DNA of 9,483 nucleotides from the NCBI GenBank assembly GCA_002782905.1, contig PFJA01000163.1:9004-18486 (forward strand), given 5' to 3'. Each line of letters starts with the position of its first letter. The stretch's first letter is position 1. The position numbers and the translations under genes are program-made. Shown here one piece after another: positions 1-6,797 of this stretch. This stretch comes from Lysobacterales bacterium CG_4_10_14_3_um_filter_64_11 (GTDB lineage: Bacteria; Pseudomonadota; Gammaproteobacteria; Xanthomonadales; Xanthomonadaceae). Under the pieces are notes generated by a model that ran no database searches, had not been told where the DNA came from, and was given only the letters and a program-made list of their open reading frames with translations.

Positions 1-1586
1 TTGTGGTTGTCGCCGTAATCGATGCCGGCAACCAGAAAACCGCTGGCATCGACTTCGCGGATGCTGCGCTGCACGTCAAGGTCGTTGCGCAGTGCCAGCC
101 CGGCGCTGCTGGCCTGGAACTCGCGGCGTATTTCGTCGCTGCTGTCCCAGCTTTGCGAGTGCCGGAACGAGGCCAGAAAGCCGGCCTTCCAGCGATCCGT
201 GAACTGCCAGCTATTACCACCGGCCAGGGCGAAATTGCTGTCCGGGCCGATGCTTTGCCGCTTGATGTCGTAACGGCCGCTGGCGAGGTCTTCGCCCACC
301 GCTTCGAGCTCGCTCGGCGTCAGGCCGTTGGGGTTGGCCGGTGTGCGCTGGCGCAGAAAGATGCCGCGTTGGCGCAGGTCTTCCAGCACTTCGGGCAGCG
401 CGCGGCGGCCATCGTCGAAACCGCTGATGTCGCTACCGCTGCCAAACTCGCGCAGACCCTGCTTGCCGGTGGTGCCATCGACCCAGCCGGCGCCGAGCGC
501 CACCTTGAACAGCGGCTCATCGGGAAAGCCCTTGGTGCGCAGTTGGATGGTGCCGCCGCCGAACTCGCCAGGCATGTCGGCCGAAAAGGTTTTTTGCACC
601 ACCACGCCTTGCAGGATTTCGGTGGGGAACAGATCCAGCGGAATGACGCGGCGGGTGGGGTCAGGGCTGGGTATCTGCGCGCCGTTGAGCAGCACGCTGG
701 AATAGCGCTCGCCAAGGCCGCGCACGAAGATGAACTTGCCATCGACCAGAGTCAGCCCGGTGACGCGCTTCAGCGCGCCGGCAGCGTCGGAATCACCGGC
801 ACGGGCGATCTGCTCGGCGCCGAGGATGTCGGTGACCGCACCGGAGTTGCGGCGTTCTTCCACGAATGCCGCCAGCGAACCCTCGACGAACGGTTCGAGC
901 ACCACGTATTCGGGCAATTCCATGCCCGCTGGCGCGAGCTGCAAATCACGTACGGTGCTCTGCTCGCCGGTAATGACGATGCCATCGAGGGTCTGCGCGG
1001 CAAAACCCGGCGCGAGAATCGATAGCGAATAACTGCCGGCAACCAGCTCTGCCGAAAACTCGCCATTGCCATCGCTGATGACATCCAGTGGCGTGCCGCT
1101 GATGAACACGCGCGCGCCGGCAACCGGCTTGCCGTCTTCGATGCTGACGATACGACCGCTGAGCACGCCGGGTGGGCCGGCACTGGTCGGGGTTTGTGCC
1201 ACTGCGCCACCGTGCTTGAGCGCGCTGTCCAGGAACAAACTGGGCGCGGCATCCGGATACAGGGTGGCGATCAGTTCGGCGTCCTCGTGCTCGGCCAGTT
1301 GCAGGTCCAGCGCGGCGACCTCGGCATCGCCACGACGGATGCTCAGGCGGTGGTTGCCCGCCGGTACGCTGAGGCGCAGCGCGCCATCGCCGTCGGTACG
1401 GCCCAACGGTGTGTCATCAATCAACACCTCGGCGCGCGGTAGCGGCGTGTCGCCGTCGAACAGCAGCACCGACAGCGACGCCGGCTCGGCGGCTATGGCC
1501 AGGCGAATGCCCAAGGTGAGTGCGGCCAGCGGCAGCAGCAGGCGTTGTCGCGCGGATACACGGCGAAGGGAGCGAGGAGTAGGCAT
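1..1586 (-). CDS. TonB-dependent outer-membrane receptor, N-terminal 528 residues (C-terminus off the left edge)
   Basis: The frame is open from ATG at 1586 to the window edge and gives 528 residues without a stop, so only the start is present. Residues 1-33 look like a signal peptide (basic start, LLLPLAALTLG core, cut near AIAA/EPA). Residues 35-110 and 138-218 look like two small beta-sandwich domains of the carboxypeptidase-regulatory/PEGA kind; the second has the typical G-x-I/V...GARV...T/SDGNGEF...Y-L-I pattern. A plausible TonB box (EYVVL, 226-230) follows. The plug is about 245-352, with ALKRVTGLTLVDGKFIFVRG, LGERYSSVLLNG, RRVIPLDLFP and DMPGEFGGGTIQL, which are classic plug motifs. 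Barrel strands begin after about 355. The family usually has 700-1000 residues, so roughly half is missing. The ATG shares one base with the stop of the TPR gene (TGATG) and has no strong Shine-Dalgarno, suggesting coupled translation. As last known gene of a TonB operon it is probably that system's client. The ligand is unknown. Confidence 0.93.
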   Translation of the reverse strand, partial: MPTPRSLRRVSARQRLLLPLAALTLGIRLAIAAEPASLSVLLFDGDTPLPRAEVLIDDTPLGRTDGDGALRLSVPAGNHRLSIRRGDAEVAALDLQLAEHEDAELIATLYPDAAPSLFLDSALKHGGAVAQTPTSAGPPGVLSGRIVSIEDGKPVAGARVFISGTPLDVISDGNGEFSAELVAGSYSLSILAPGFAAQTLDGIVITGEQSTVRDLQLAPAGMELPEYVVLEPFVEGSLAAFVEERRNSGAVTDILGAEQIARAGDSDAAGALKRVTGLTLVDGKFIFVRGLGERYSSVLLNGAQIPSPDPTRRVIPLDLFPTEILQGVVVQKTFSADMPGEFGGGTIQLRTKGFPDEPLFKVALGAGWVDGTTGKQGLREFGSGSDISGFDDGRRALPEVLEDLRQRGIFLRQRTPANPNGLTPSELEAVGEDLASGRYDIKRQSIGPDSNFALAGGNSWQFTDRWKAGFLASFRHSQSWDSSDEIRREFQASSAGLALRNDLDVQRSIREVDASGFLVAGIDYGDNH

Positions 1587-2725
1587 CAGGCACAGGTCCA
1601 GCGCGCATCGGCGCACTCTTGCATCAGGCGGCGCAGTTCGGTGGCTTTGCGGAACAGTTCCGGGCGCTGCAACGGCACCAGATTGCGTTCGGCGGCGGCG
1701 TGATCGCCGATCCGATACCAGGCATAAGCCAACGCATAACGCAGGTCTTGATCATCAAGCAGGCCGGCTCGCGCCAGTGCCGCTTCGCTGGCGGCGACCT
1801 CGTCGTAGCGGCGTTGCTCAATCAAGATGCCGATACGCTGCTTGAGTTTTGCCTGCGGGTCGGCAATCAGCGCATTGAGCCGCAGCGCGCGGGCGTAATG
1901 GCCGGCACGGCGGAACAGTTCGGCCGCTTCCAGATTCAGCGCCGGCTCGTGCAGCGCCGCGCTGGCGAGGATCTCGGCAGCGGCGAGCGGGTCGCCGTTG
2001 CCCAGCCAGGCTTGCGCCAGTGCCTTGTCGATGCCGGCGTCGTCGGCAAAGCGCAGGCGTGCGGTCTCCAGAAAGCGCAGCGCTTCATCGATGCTGCCGG
2101 CGCGGCGCAGTGCGGTACCGATGGCGATGTAATCATCGCTCTTGCCGTCGGCCAGTTCGAGGTAGCGGCGGCCGAGTTCGGCGGCTTGCAGATTGAGCCC
2201 GGCATCGATCAGATAAAACACCTGTCGGCGCATGAACGAAAAGTTGCCGGGAAACTGAGCGCCGGCAGCGCTCAAGGTATCCATTGCGGCTTGCCGCTCA
2301 CCCAGCATCCAGTGAGCATGCGCGCGCATCAACCAGGCGCCCGACAACGCCACGACGCCATCGCCGGCACTGTCCAGCGCGGCGAGTGCATCGCGATAGT
2401 GCTCAAGGCCAAAATGCGCCTGTGCCAGATACAGATACACCAACGGGTCGTCTTGGCCGGCGGCCAGGGCAGCGCTGAAACCGGCCACGGCAGCGGCCAT
2501 TTTTTGCTGTTCCAAAGCCAACAAACCGCGCACGGTGTGGTAAGCGATCAGATCGACACCTGCGGCAGCAGGGTCGATATTGGCCAAGGCCTGTTCGGCG
2601 CGGGCGTACTCGCCATCGCGGGTGAGCAAGGTCGCGAGGCCGAGGTAGTCCACCTCGTCGTTCTTGCTGGCCGCAAAAGCGGGCAGAATCAGCAGCAAGG
2701 CCGATAACAGGATCAATGTGCGCAT
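1586..2725 (-). CDS. Periplasmic TPR-repeat protein of the TonB operon
   Basis: 379 residues. Residues 1-18 form a clear signal peptide (MRTLILLSALLLILPAFA), so the protein is likely exported to the periplasm. The rest is almost entirely helical with degenerate tetratricopeptide units, e.g. around 38-48 (GEYARAEQALA), 95-120 (LVYLYLAQAHFGLEHYRDAL), 130-150 (AHAHWMLGERQAAMDTL), 200-222 (AIGTALRRAGSIDEALRFLE), 270-285 (AAELFRRAGHYARALRLN) and 328-345 (LAYAWYRIGDHAAAERNL). It ends in QECADARWTCA, with two cysteines that could form a disulfide. It lies four bases after tonB and overlaps the receptor start by one base. TPR proteins occur at this place in TonB2-type clusters; the usual guess is a scaffold between TonB machinery and receptor, but the sequence does not prove a partner. 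TPR assignment is strong, role is inferred. Confidence 0.9.
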   Translation of the reverse strand: MRTLILLSALLLILPAFAASKNDEVDYLGLATLLTRDGEYARAEQALANIDPAAAGVDLIAYHTVRGLLALEQQKMAAAVAGFSAALAAGQDDPLVYLYLAQAHFGLEHYRDALAALDSAGDGVVALSGAWLMRAHAHWMLGERQAAMDTLSAAGAQFPGNFSFMRRQVFYLIDAGLNLQAAELGRRYLELADGKSDDYIAIGTALRRAGSIDEALRFLETARLRFADDAGIDKALAQAWLGNGDPLAAAEILASAALHEPALNLEAAELFRRAGHYARALRLNALIADPQAKLKQRIGILIEQRRYDEVAASEAALARAGLLDDQDLRYALAYAWYRIGDHAAAERNLVPLQRPELFRKATELRRLMQECADARWTCA

Positions 2726-2729
2726 CGAC

Positions 2730-3362
2730 TCAGCCCCTGCTCAGATCAAAACGCACGCGCTGACGCGCCCACACCCGGACATGCTCGCCCTTGTAGGTGG
2801 CCGGTTCGAACTTCCAGCCTTGTACACCGGCTATGGCGACATCGTCGAATACCCCAGCGGGCTGCGCTTCGAGCACTTTCACTTTTTCCACCTGTCCGGT
2901 CGGGCTGATCAACACACTGAGCAGCACATAACCAGTGATGCCTTGTGCCTTGGCACGATTTGGGTACGTCATTGGCGTTTGCAGGATCGGTCGCGGCGCC
3001 TGGTCGACGCTGTCGTCGGTCATCACCACATCGCCGCTGTCGCCGAGCAGGCCCGCACCCAGGTCCAATTCGGAACTGTCGAACGCCGGCAGGCCGAAAT
3101 CGAGCCCGGACAGTGACGAATCCAGCCCGAGCAGTGGCGTAGGTGCGGCGCGTGTCTGCCGCTTTGGCGGTTCGCGCTTGCGCACCACGTCCTTGGCCTT
3201 GGGCTTTTCCTTCTTTACCACAGCAATACTGGTACCGACCATCGCGCTGGCCTTGTCGCGCTGGGTGAACGGGTTGTTCATCAGCACTACCAGCGCCAAC
3301 ACCAGCAGTGAGCCGGCGATGGCGGTGGCGACACCGACCACATGTTGGCGCGGCCGGGCCAT
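2730..3362 (-). CDS. tonB: TonB energy transducer with short linker (TonB2-like)
   Basis: 210 residues. A short basic cytoplasmic start (MARPRQH) is followed by one membrane segment at about 9-28. The periplasmic linker (29-121) has a brief Lys/Pro part (KKEKPKAKDVVRKREPPKR, 50-68) and then a Leu/Asp/Gly-rich acidic part, without the long EP-KP repeats of E. coli TonB. The C-terminal TonB domain spans about 122-207: TYPNRAKAQGITGYV at 132-146, SPTGQVEKVKVLEAQPAGVF, and GWKFEPATY at 182-190. Family knowledge: this domain grips the TonB box of receptors, and the N-terminal helix is energised by ExbB/ExbD. The start ATG shares a base with the exbD stop (TGATG). The length is near that of the short TonB2-type proteins rather than E. 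coli TonB (about 240). Confident on family; the subfamily is an inference from gene context. Confidence 0.95.
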   Translation of the reverse strand: MARPRQHVVGVATAIAGSLLVLALVVLMNNPFTQRDKASAMVGTSIAVVKKEKPKAKDVVRKREPPKRQTRAAPTPLLGLDSSLSGLDFGLPAFDSSELDLGAGLLGDSGDVVMTDDSVDQAPRPILQTPMTYPNRAKAQGITGYVLLSVLISPTGQVEKVKVLEAQPAGVFDDVAIAGVQGWKFEPATYKGEHVRVWARQRVRFDLSRG

Positions 3363-3775
3363 CAGCCTTCGCCCGCCTCCGCGACGGTAGCGACGCCGAC
3401 ATCCTCGGCACCGGACAAGCGCGCCTGATCGACCACCTCAACCAAGCGCCCGGACGGCACGCGTTCATCGCTGACCACCAGTACCGACTTGCCCGTTGCG
3501 CCCTTGAGCAAGTCGCGCAGGCGGCCTTGCAATGCCCACACGCGCACCGGCGCACCCTCCAGAAACACCTCGCTGGTCTTGCTGATGTAGACCCGCACCG
3601 CTTTGGTCGACGACACCGTTTGCGTCTTTGCGCCGGGGCGGTTGATGTCGATCTTCATGTCCTTGACGAAAGTGGTGCTGACCATGAAGAAGATCAGCAG
3701 GATGAAGGTCATGTCGATCATCGGGGTGAGATCGACCGAGCTTTCCACTGTCTTTTTTTCGCGCCGTCGCAACAT
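3362..3775 (-). CDS. exbD: ExbD/TolR-family proton-channel subunit
   Basis: 137 residues, the normal ExbD length. A short charged cytoplasmic tail (MLRRREKKTVESSVDL) leads into the single membrane helix at about 17-36 with LTPMIDMTFILLIFFMV. Asp21 is in the position of the essential protonatable Asp25 of E. coli ExbD. The rest is a periplasmic TolR-like domain (KIDINRPGA, VRVYISKTSEVFLEG, LLKGATGKSVLVVSDERVPSGRLVEVVDQARLSGAEDVGVAT). It forms the ion-conducting complex with ExbB-type proteins and passes energy to TonB. A good Shine-Dalgarno (AAGGA, 3784-3788) lies 8 bases before the ATG, inside the end of the preceding exbB; two bases separate the exbB stop from this start. The exbD stop overlaps the tonB start. 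Context with tonB and a receptor favours ExbD over TolR. Confidence 0.95.
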   Translation of the reverse strand: MLRRREKKTVESSVDLTPMIDMTFILLIFFMVSTTFVKDMKIDINRPGAKTQTVSSTKAVRVYISKTSEVFLEGAPVRVWALQGRLRDLLKGATGKSVLVVSDERVPSGRLVEVVDQARLSGAEDVGVATVAEAGEG

Positions 3776-3777
3776 GT

Positions 3778-4422
3778 TCAGTTTCCTTGCCTGGCATCGC
3801 TGCCGGGGGCGTCAGGGTCGGCAGGGCTGCTGACCAGAATGTCGGTGATCTGCGCCAGATCGAGCTCGATCTGCTGCTGGCGGCGGTCGAGCACTGATTT
3901 GGCGATGACCCCGGGAACGGCCACCACCAAGCCCATCTGGGTGGTGAACAGGGCGGTGGAAATACCCGAAGCGATGCCGCCCGATTGCGAGAACAGGGTC
4001 ATGTCGCCGAGCGATTCGAAGGTGACGATCATGCCCATCACGGTGCCAAGCAGACCGAGCAGCGGCGCAATCGTCACCAAGGTGGTGATCAGCACGCTGC
4101 CTTGCTTGAGTTCACGCTGGAACTCGGCAAATGCATCATCGAGCCGACGGCGCAGATCGGGCAGGCCGCTGCGTTTGATGGCAAGGCCGCGCGCCACCGC
4201 CTGATCGACGATACCGTTGGCGGGATTGCTGCGGCCTTCCTTCGCGCGTTTGAGCAGTACCCGCACGTTCTTGGCCGAGCCGCGCCGCAACAGCAGCCAA
4301 CGCACCCCGAGCGCATACCACAGCAGCACCGTCACCAGCAGCAGGATTGGCATCACCACGCCACCGGCTTGCAGGTAGCTGGCGATCACACCGAGTGCGC
4401 TGTCCTGGCCGTGGCCGCCCAT
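3778..4422 (-). CDS. exbB: ExbB/TolQ-family proton-channel subunit (conventional short paralogue)
   Basis: 214 residues from ATG at 4422. An upstream in-frame ATG at 4533 would add 37 residues read wholly within the preceding gene; I prefer 4422 because it lies seven bases after that gene's stop and gives a normal ExbB length. Three membrane segments are visible at about 20-45, 108-135 and 148-177. Signature motifs are TIAPLLGLLGTVMGMIVTF (117-135) and GGIASGISTALFTTQMGL (148-165). T127 matches Thr148 of E. coli ExbB and T161 matches Thr181; T156 stands where E. coli ExbB has Glu176. It should form the pentameric channel around ExbD in the inner membrane. It follows the long ExbB-type gene and precedes exbD by two bases. 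The Shine-Dalgarno is weak, so translation is probably coupled. Confidence 0.93.
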   Translation of the reverse strand: MGGHGQDSALGVIASYLQAGGVVMPILLLVTVLLWYALGVRWLLLRRGSAKNVRVLLKRAKEGRSNPANGIVDQAVARGLAIKRSGLPDLRRRLDDAFAEFQRELKQGSVLITTLVTIAPLLGLLGTVMGMIVTFESLGDMTLFSQSGGIASGISTALFTTQMGLVVAVPGVIAKSVLDRRQQQIELDLAQITDILVSSPADPDAPGSDARQGN

Positions 4423-4429
4423 ATCGGTC

Positions 4430-5842
4430 TCAGGCTGCCTTGGTTGCAGCGCTGAATTGCGCTTCTTGCTGGGCATTGACCACGCGCAGCGCCGCCTGCT
4501 CCATGTCGTCCTTGATGCGCTCGGCCCAGCCACCCATCAGGTTGCCCAGCAGCAGCATCGGAATTGCCACGATCAGGCCCAGTTCGGTGGTAACCAGCGC
4601 GGTGGCGATACCACCGGACAGCAGTTTGGGATCGGAAGTGCCGAACTCGGTGATGATGTCGAACGTCTGGATCATGCCGGTGACGGTGCCGAGCAGGCCA
4701 AGCAGCGGTGCCACCGCGGCAATCACCATGATGAATGAACCGAAGCGATTGAGATGCGCCGATTCGTGCAGGATCGACTCGGCAATGATGTCTTCCAGAT
4801 GTTCGCGGTCACGATCGAGGTTGCGCAGGGCTGCCGTTACCACCCGCGCCGCCGATCCTTTGTGCCGTTTGGTCGCGGCGATGGCATCTTCGATGCGTTG
4901 TTCGGCCAGCGGCCGCAGCACGGAATCGATGATCGGTGCGACGGCTGCCCCGGCATTTTTCAGGAATAACGTACGCAGCGCCACCAGCGCCAGGCCCAGC
5001 GCGCCGAGCGCCAGAATGATGTAACCGATGAAGCCACCCTTGCCGATTTCACCGGCAATGGTCTTGGCCTCCGGTTCGCTCACCGCGGTGTTGATGTTTT
5101 CGAACAGGTATACCGCCAACGGCGATGGCTTGGTATTTTTCGCCAACGCCCGCGCGCTGTCGCTGCCACTCTGGCCGGGCGCATCCCACAGCCGCAATTG
5201 GCCACCACCGGCCGGCACGAGGGCGCCGCTGGCTTCGGCGGAAACGCCGTAGGCGGCGATATTGCCCCAGCGGATGATGCTGCCTTGCACCTGGGTGCCA
5301 TCGGCGCGGTAAAACGTGCCCGTTTCGCTGCGCAGGCGACTAAAATCGCGCACCGTGCGGGCAGCCAAGGTGAACACGCGTGCGAGTTGCTGCGATGCAT
5401 CCAGTGTCGCGAACTCGGCTTGCTTCAGCGTCTCGTCGCCAAAGCCGGCCAGAGTGGCCCGCGCCTGATCGATGGTGACGTTGACCAACTCGCGATTGTC
5501 TGCCGCTGCCTGCGCCTGTTCGCCGCCGCGCGCCAGTTCATCGCTGAGCGCTTCGGCCTGTGATTTGGCCGCGAGCAGGCGCGATTCCAGCGCGTTGATC
5601 TGGTTTTGCAAGGCGCCGCGGTCGCGCTCCAGGGCGTCGCGAGTCTGCGCCACGCGCGCGCTCAGTTCACGCTTTTGCGCCTGCAAATAGGCGTATTCCT
5701 TCTTGTACGCCTGCTCCAGCGAAACCGCCGGTGGTGCAGCCGCTGGCGCCGGTGCGGCGGGTGTTGGCGGTGCAGTTTGCGCCAGCAGTGGCGCTGCAAC
5801 ACACAGCGCCATCGCCATGATCATGCCACGCAGGCCGTTCAT
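4430..5842 (-). CDS. Long ExbB/TolQ-type protein with periplasmic N-terminal domain (TtpC-like)
   Basis: 470 residues. A signal peptide (1-21, ...LCVAAPLLAQ) is followed by an Ala/Pro linker (22-40), a coiled coil of about 41-115 (QAYKKEYAYLQAQKRELSAR onward), a helical stretch, and a beta-rich module at about 172-222 (TFYRADGTQVQGSIIRWG, AAYGV). Three membrane segments lie at about 268-292, 366-392 and 408-435, carrying the MotA/TolQ/ExbB motif VAPLLGLLGTVTGMIQTF (377-394) and GGIATALVTTELGLIVAIP. T386 and T419 match Thr148 and Thr181 of E. coli ExbB; T414 replaces Glu176. Normal ExbB is about 210-245 residues; the extra N-terminus matches TtpC, an extra TonB2-complex protein known from Vibrio that is needed for TonB2 function there. 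The start overlaps the DUF3450 stop by four bases (ATGA), with GGAG (5850-5853) seven bases upstream. The TtpC label rests on architecture and gene order, not on a computed alignment. Confidence 0.9.
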   Translation of the reverse strand: MNGLRGMIMAMALCVAAPLLAQTAPPTPAAPAPAAAPPAVSLEQAYKKEYAYLQAQKRELSARVAQTRDALERDRGALQNQINALESRLLAAKSQAEALSDELARGGEQAQAAADNRELVNVTIDQARATLAGFGDETLKQAEFATLDASQQLARVFTLAARTVRDFSRLRSETGTFYRADGTQVQGSIIRWGNIAAYGVSAEASGALVPAGGGQLRLWDAPGQSGSDSARALAKNTKPSPLAVYLFENINTAVSEPEAKTIAGEIGKGGFIGYIILALGALGLALVALRTLFLKNAGAAVAPIIDSVLRPLAEQRIEDAIAATKRHKGSAARVVTAALRNLDRDREHLEDIIAESILHESAHLNRFGSFIMVIAAVAPLLGLLGTVTGMIQTFDIITEFGTSDPKLLSGGIATALVTTELGLIVAIPMLLLGNLMGGWAERIKDDMEQAALRVVNAQQEAQFSAATKAA

Positions 5843-6612
5843 TTCACCGCTCCAGTGCTCGCCAGCGGCAGTTCAAACCAGCCTTGGCGAATCTGCTTTT
5901 TCAGCGCGTCGTACAGCGCATTGACGCGCACGATGTCGTCGCGCTTGTCGATCGCCACGAAGTGCCAGCCGTCGCTGCCGCGTTGGGCCTGCCCGACGCG
6001 GCCATCCTGGGTGCGGAAGTACAGCGCCATGCTGCCGATCTTGGCGACCTCGGCCAGCACCTGCTCATCGCCCAACGCAATGGTCTGGCTATGCACGCCG
6101 TTTTCGCGGGTGATGCGGAACTCATCCTCATAAAAGGCCCAGAGCCGGTTGATAGCGCGCGGCACCGGCAGCGCGCCGCTGTCGACCTGGGTGCGGAATG
6201 CGTCGATTTCGCCAAGGCGTTCATCGCGCTTGAAGGGCAGGCCATCGGCGACGAATTGACGCAGTTCGCTCGTTGCCTGCGCCAACAGGGGTTTGAGGTT
6301 GTCCGCAACCAGGCCCGCATCGGCTTGCGTTTCGGCCACGGTGGCGAGTTTCTCGCGCAGCTCGCGAGCCGCCAGTTGCTGCCTTTCGAGGTTCGCCTGC
6401 AACTCGGCTTTCTGCGCGTTCAAGGTGCCAAGGGTTGTGCGTTGTTCGTCGCGCAGCAAGGTCAACTCGCCATTGAGCGCCTCGACCTCGGCGCGCAGCC
6501 GGATCAGGCCTTGTGACAGCTCGTCGGCAGCGTTGGCTCGCCCGGCTGGCAGCACGAGCAGGGCGATGAATAGCGCGGTTGCACACAGGGCCAGTGGTGG
6601 CAGGTGCTTCAT
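5839..6612 (-). CDS. DUF3450-type secreted coiled-coil protein, first gene of the TonB operon
   Basis: 257 residues from ATG at 6612. A longer frame starts at 6663, but the 6612 start has CGGAG six bases upstream and begins a clean signal peptide (MKHLPPLALCATALFIALLV...ANA, cut near residue 28). Residues 31-100 form a long charged coiled coil (LSQGLIRLRAEVEALNGEL onward). The second half is globular: LPFKRDERLGEI (125-136), INRLWAFYEDEFRITRENGV (154-173), then a beta-rich part EVAKIGSMALYFRTQDGRVG (188-207) and GWHFVAID. This fits DUF3450, a family often found beside TolQ/ExbB-type genes, with no established biochemical role that I know of. It is predicted to be periplasmic and, from position, a partner of the long ExbB protein that follows with a four-base overlap. 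Its C-terminal beta part resembles that protein's periplasmic module (see findings). The family call is by pattern recognition. Confidence 0.85.
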   Translation of the reverse strand: MKHLPPLALCATALFIALLVLPAGRANAADELSQGLIRLRAEVEALNGELTLLRDEQRTTLGTLNAQKAELQANLERQQLAARELREKLATVAETQADAGLVADNLKPLLAQATSELRQFVADGLPFKRDERLGEIDAFRTQVDSGALPVPRAINRLWAFYEDEFRITRENGVHSQTIALGDEQVLAEVAKIGSMALYFRTQDGRVGQAQRGSDGWHFVAIDKRDDIVRVNALYDALKKQIRQGWFELPLASTGAVK

Positions 6613-6618
6613 GGGGTG

Positions 6619-6623
6619 CTCCG
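6619..6623 (-). promoter_or_regulatory. Shine-Dalgarno of the DUF3450 gene
   Basis: CGGAG on the minus strand, six bases before ATG 6612. It is the reason for choosing this start over the in-frame ATG at 6663, together with the signal peptide that begins exactly here. Confidence 0.7.
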
Positions 6624-6738
6624 AGTGAAGGGTGACGGCGCCGATGGGCGAGCGGTTCGGCAATCAGGATATGACCGGACGGTTACCGATTTATGACGGT
6701 GCTGGCGCGCGCCGGGCGACCCGCCGATGCCCGATCGC

Positions 6739-6768
6739 CCGACAATCCGCGAGCCAACCCGGTAAAAT
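6739..6768 (+). promoter_or_regulatory. Probable sigma-70 promoter of argS
   Basis: The -10 is TAAAAT (6763-6768). A weak -35, CCGACA (6739-6744, four of six matches to TTGACA), lies 18 bases upstream. Transcription would start near 6775, leaving a leader of about 23 bases before the GTG. The -10 hexamer sits in the loop of the inverted repeat 6756-6762/6770-6776. Confidence 0.45.
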
Positions 6769-6776
6769 GCCGGGTT
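6756..6776. repeat. 7-bp inverted repeat around the argS -10
   Basis: AACCCGG (6756-6762) and CCGGGTT (6770-6776) are perfectly complementary around a seven-base loop, TAAAATG. It could be a protein-binding palindrome over the promoter, or simply a GC-rich promoter surrounding. It is followed by TT (6777-6778) and is too close to the start codon to be a useful terminator for argS. Confidence 0.6.
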
Positions 6777-6797
6777 TTCCATCCAAGTGTGGTTGCC

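Larger units (their letters stand above)
6613..6797. other. Divergent intergenic region between the TonB operon and argS
   Basis: These 185 bases must hold the promoters of both transcription units. On the plus side a plausible argS promoter is listed separately. On the minus side I find no convincing sigma-70 pair: AT-richer stretches at about 6660-6700 (CATATC, CATAAA read on the minus strand) could supply a -10, but no good -35 stands at the right distance. A small palindrome, CGGTTACCG (6680-6688), lies in that stretch. No sequence resembling a Fur box is visible, so iron control of the operon is not supported from here. Confidence 0.5.

Noticed and set aside
3..1025. 340-codon plus-strand frame at the left edge
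   Set aside because: It is antisense to the TonB-dependent receptor, whose plug motifs are clear in the minus frame. It shows no protein family.
1619..2707. 362-codon plus-strand frame opposite the TPR gene
   Set aside because: The minus-strand frame has a signal peptide, TPR pattern and operon overlaps. The plus frame has Gln/Ala/Gly-rich filler without a recognisable domain, so it is a shadow.
6693..6797. N-terminal extension of argS from ATG 6693
   Set aside because: The added residues are Arg/Pro/Ala filler unlike ArgRS, and the best promoter lies within this stretch. GTG 6798 gives the usual N-terminus and length.
6613..6797. Fur box controlling the TonB operon
   Set aside because: TonB operons are often iron-regulated, but no stretch resembling the GATAATGATAATCATTATC pattern is seen on either strand.
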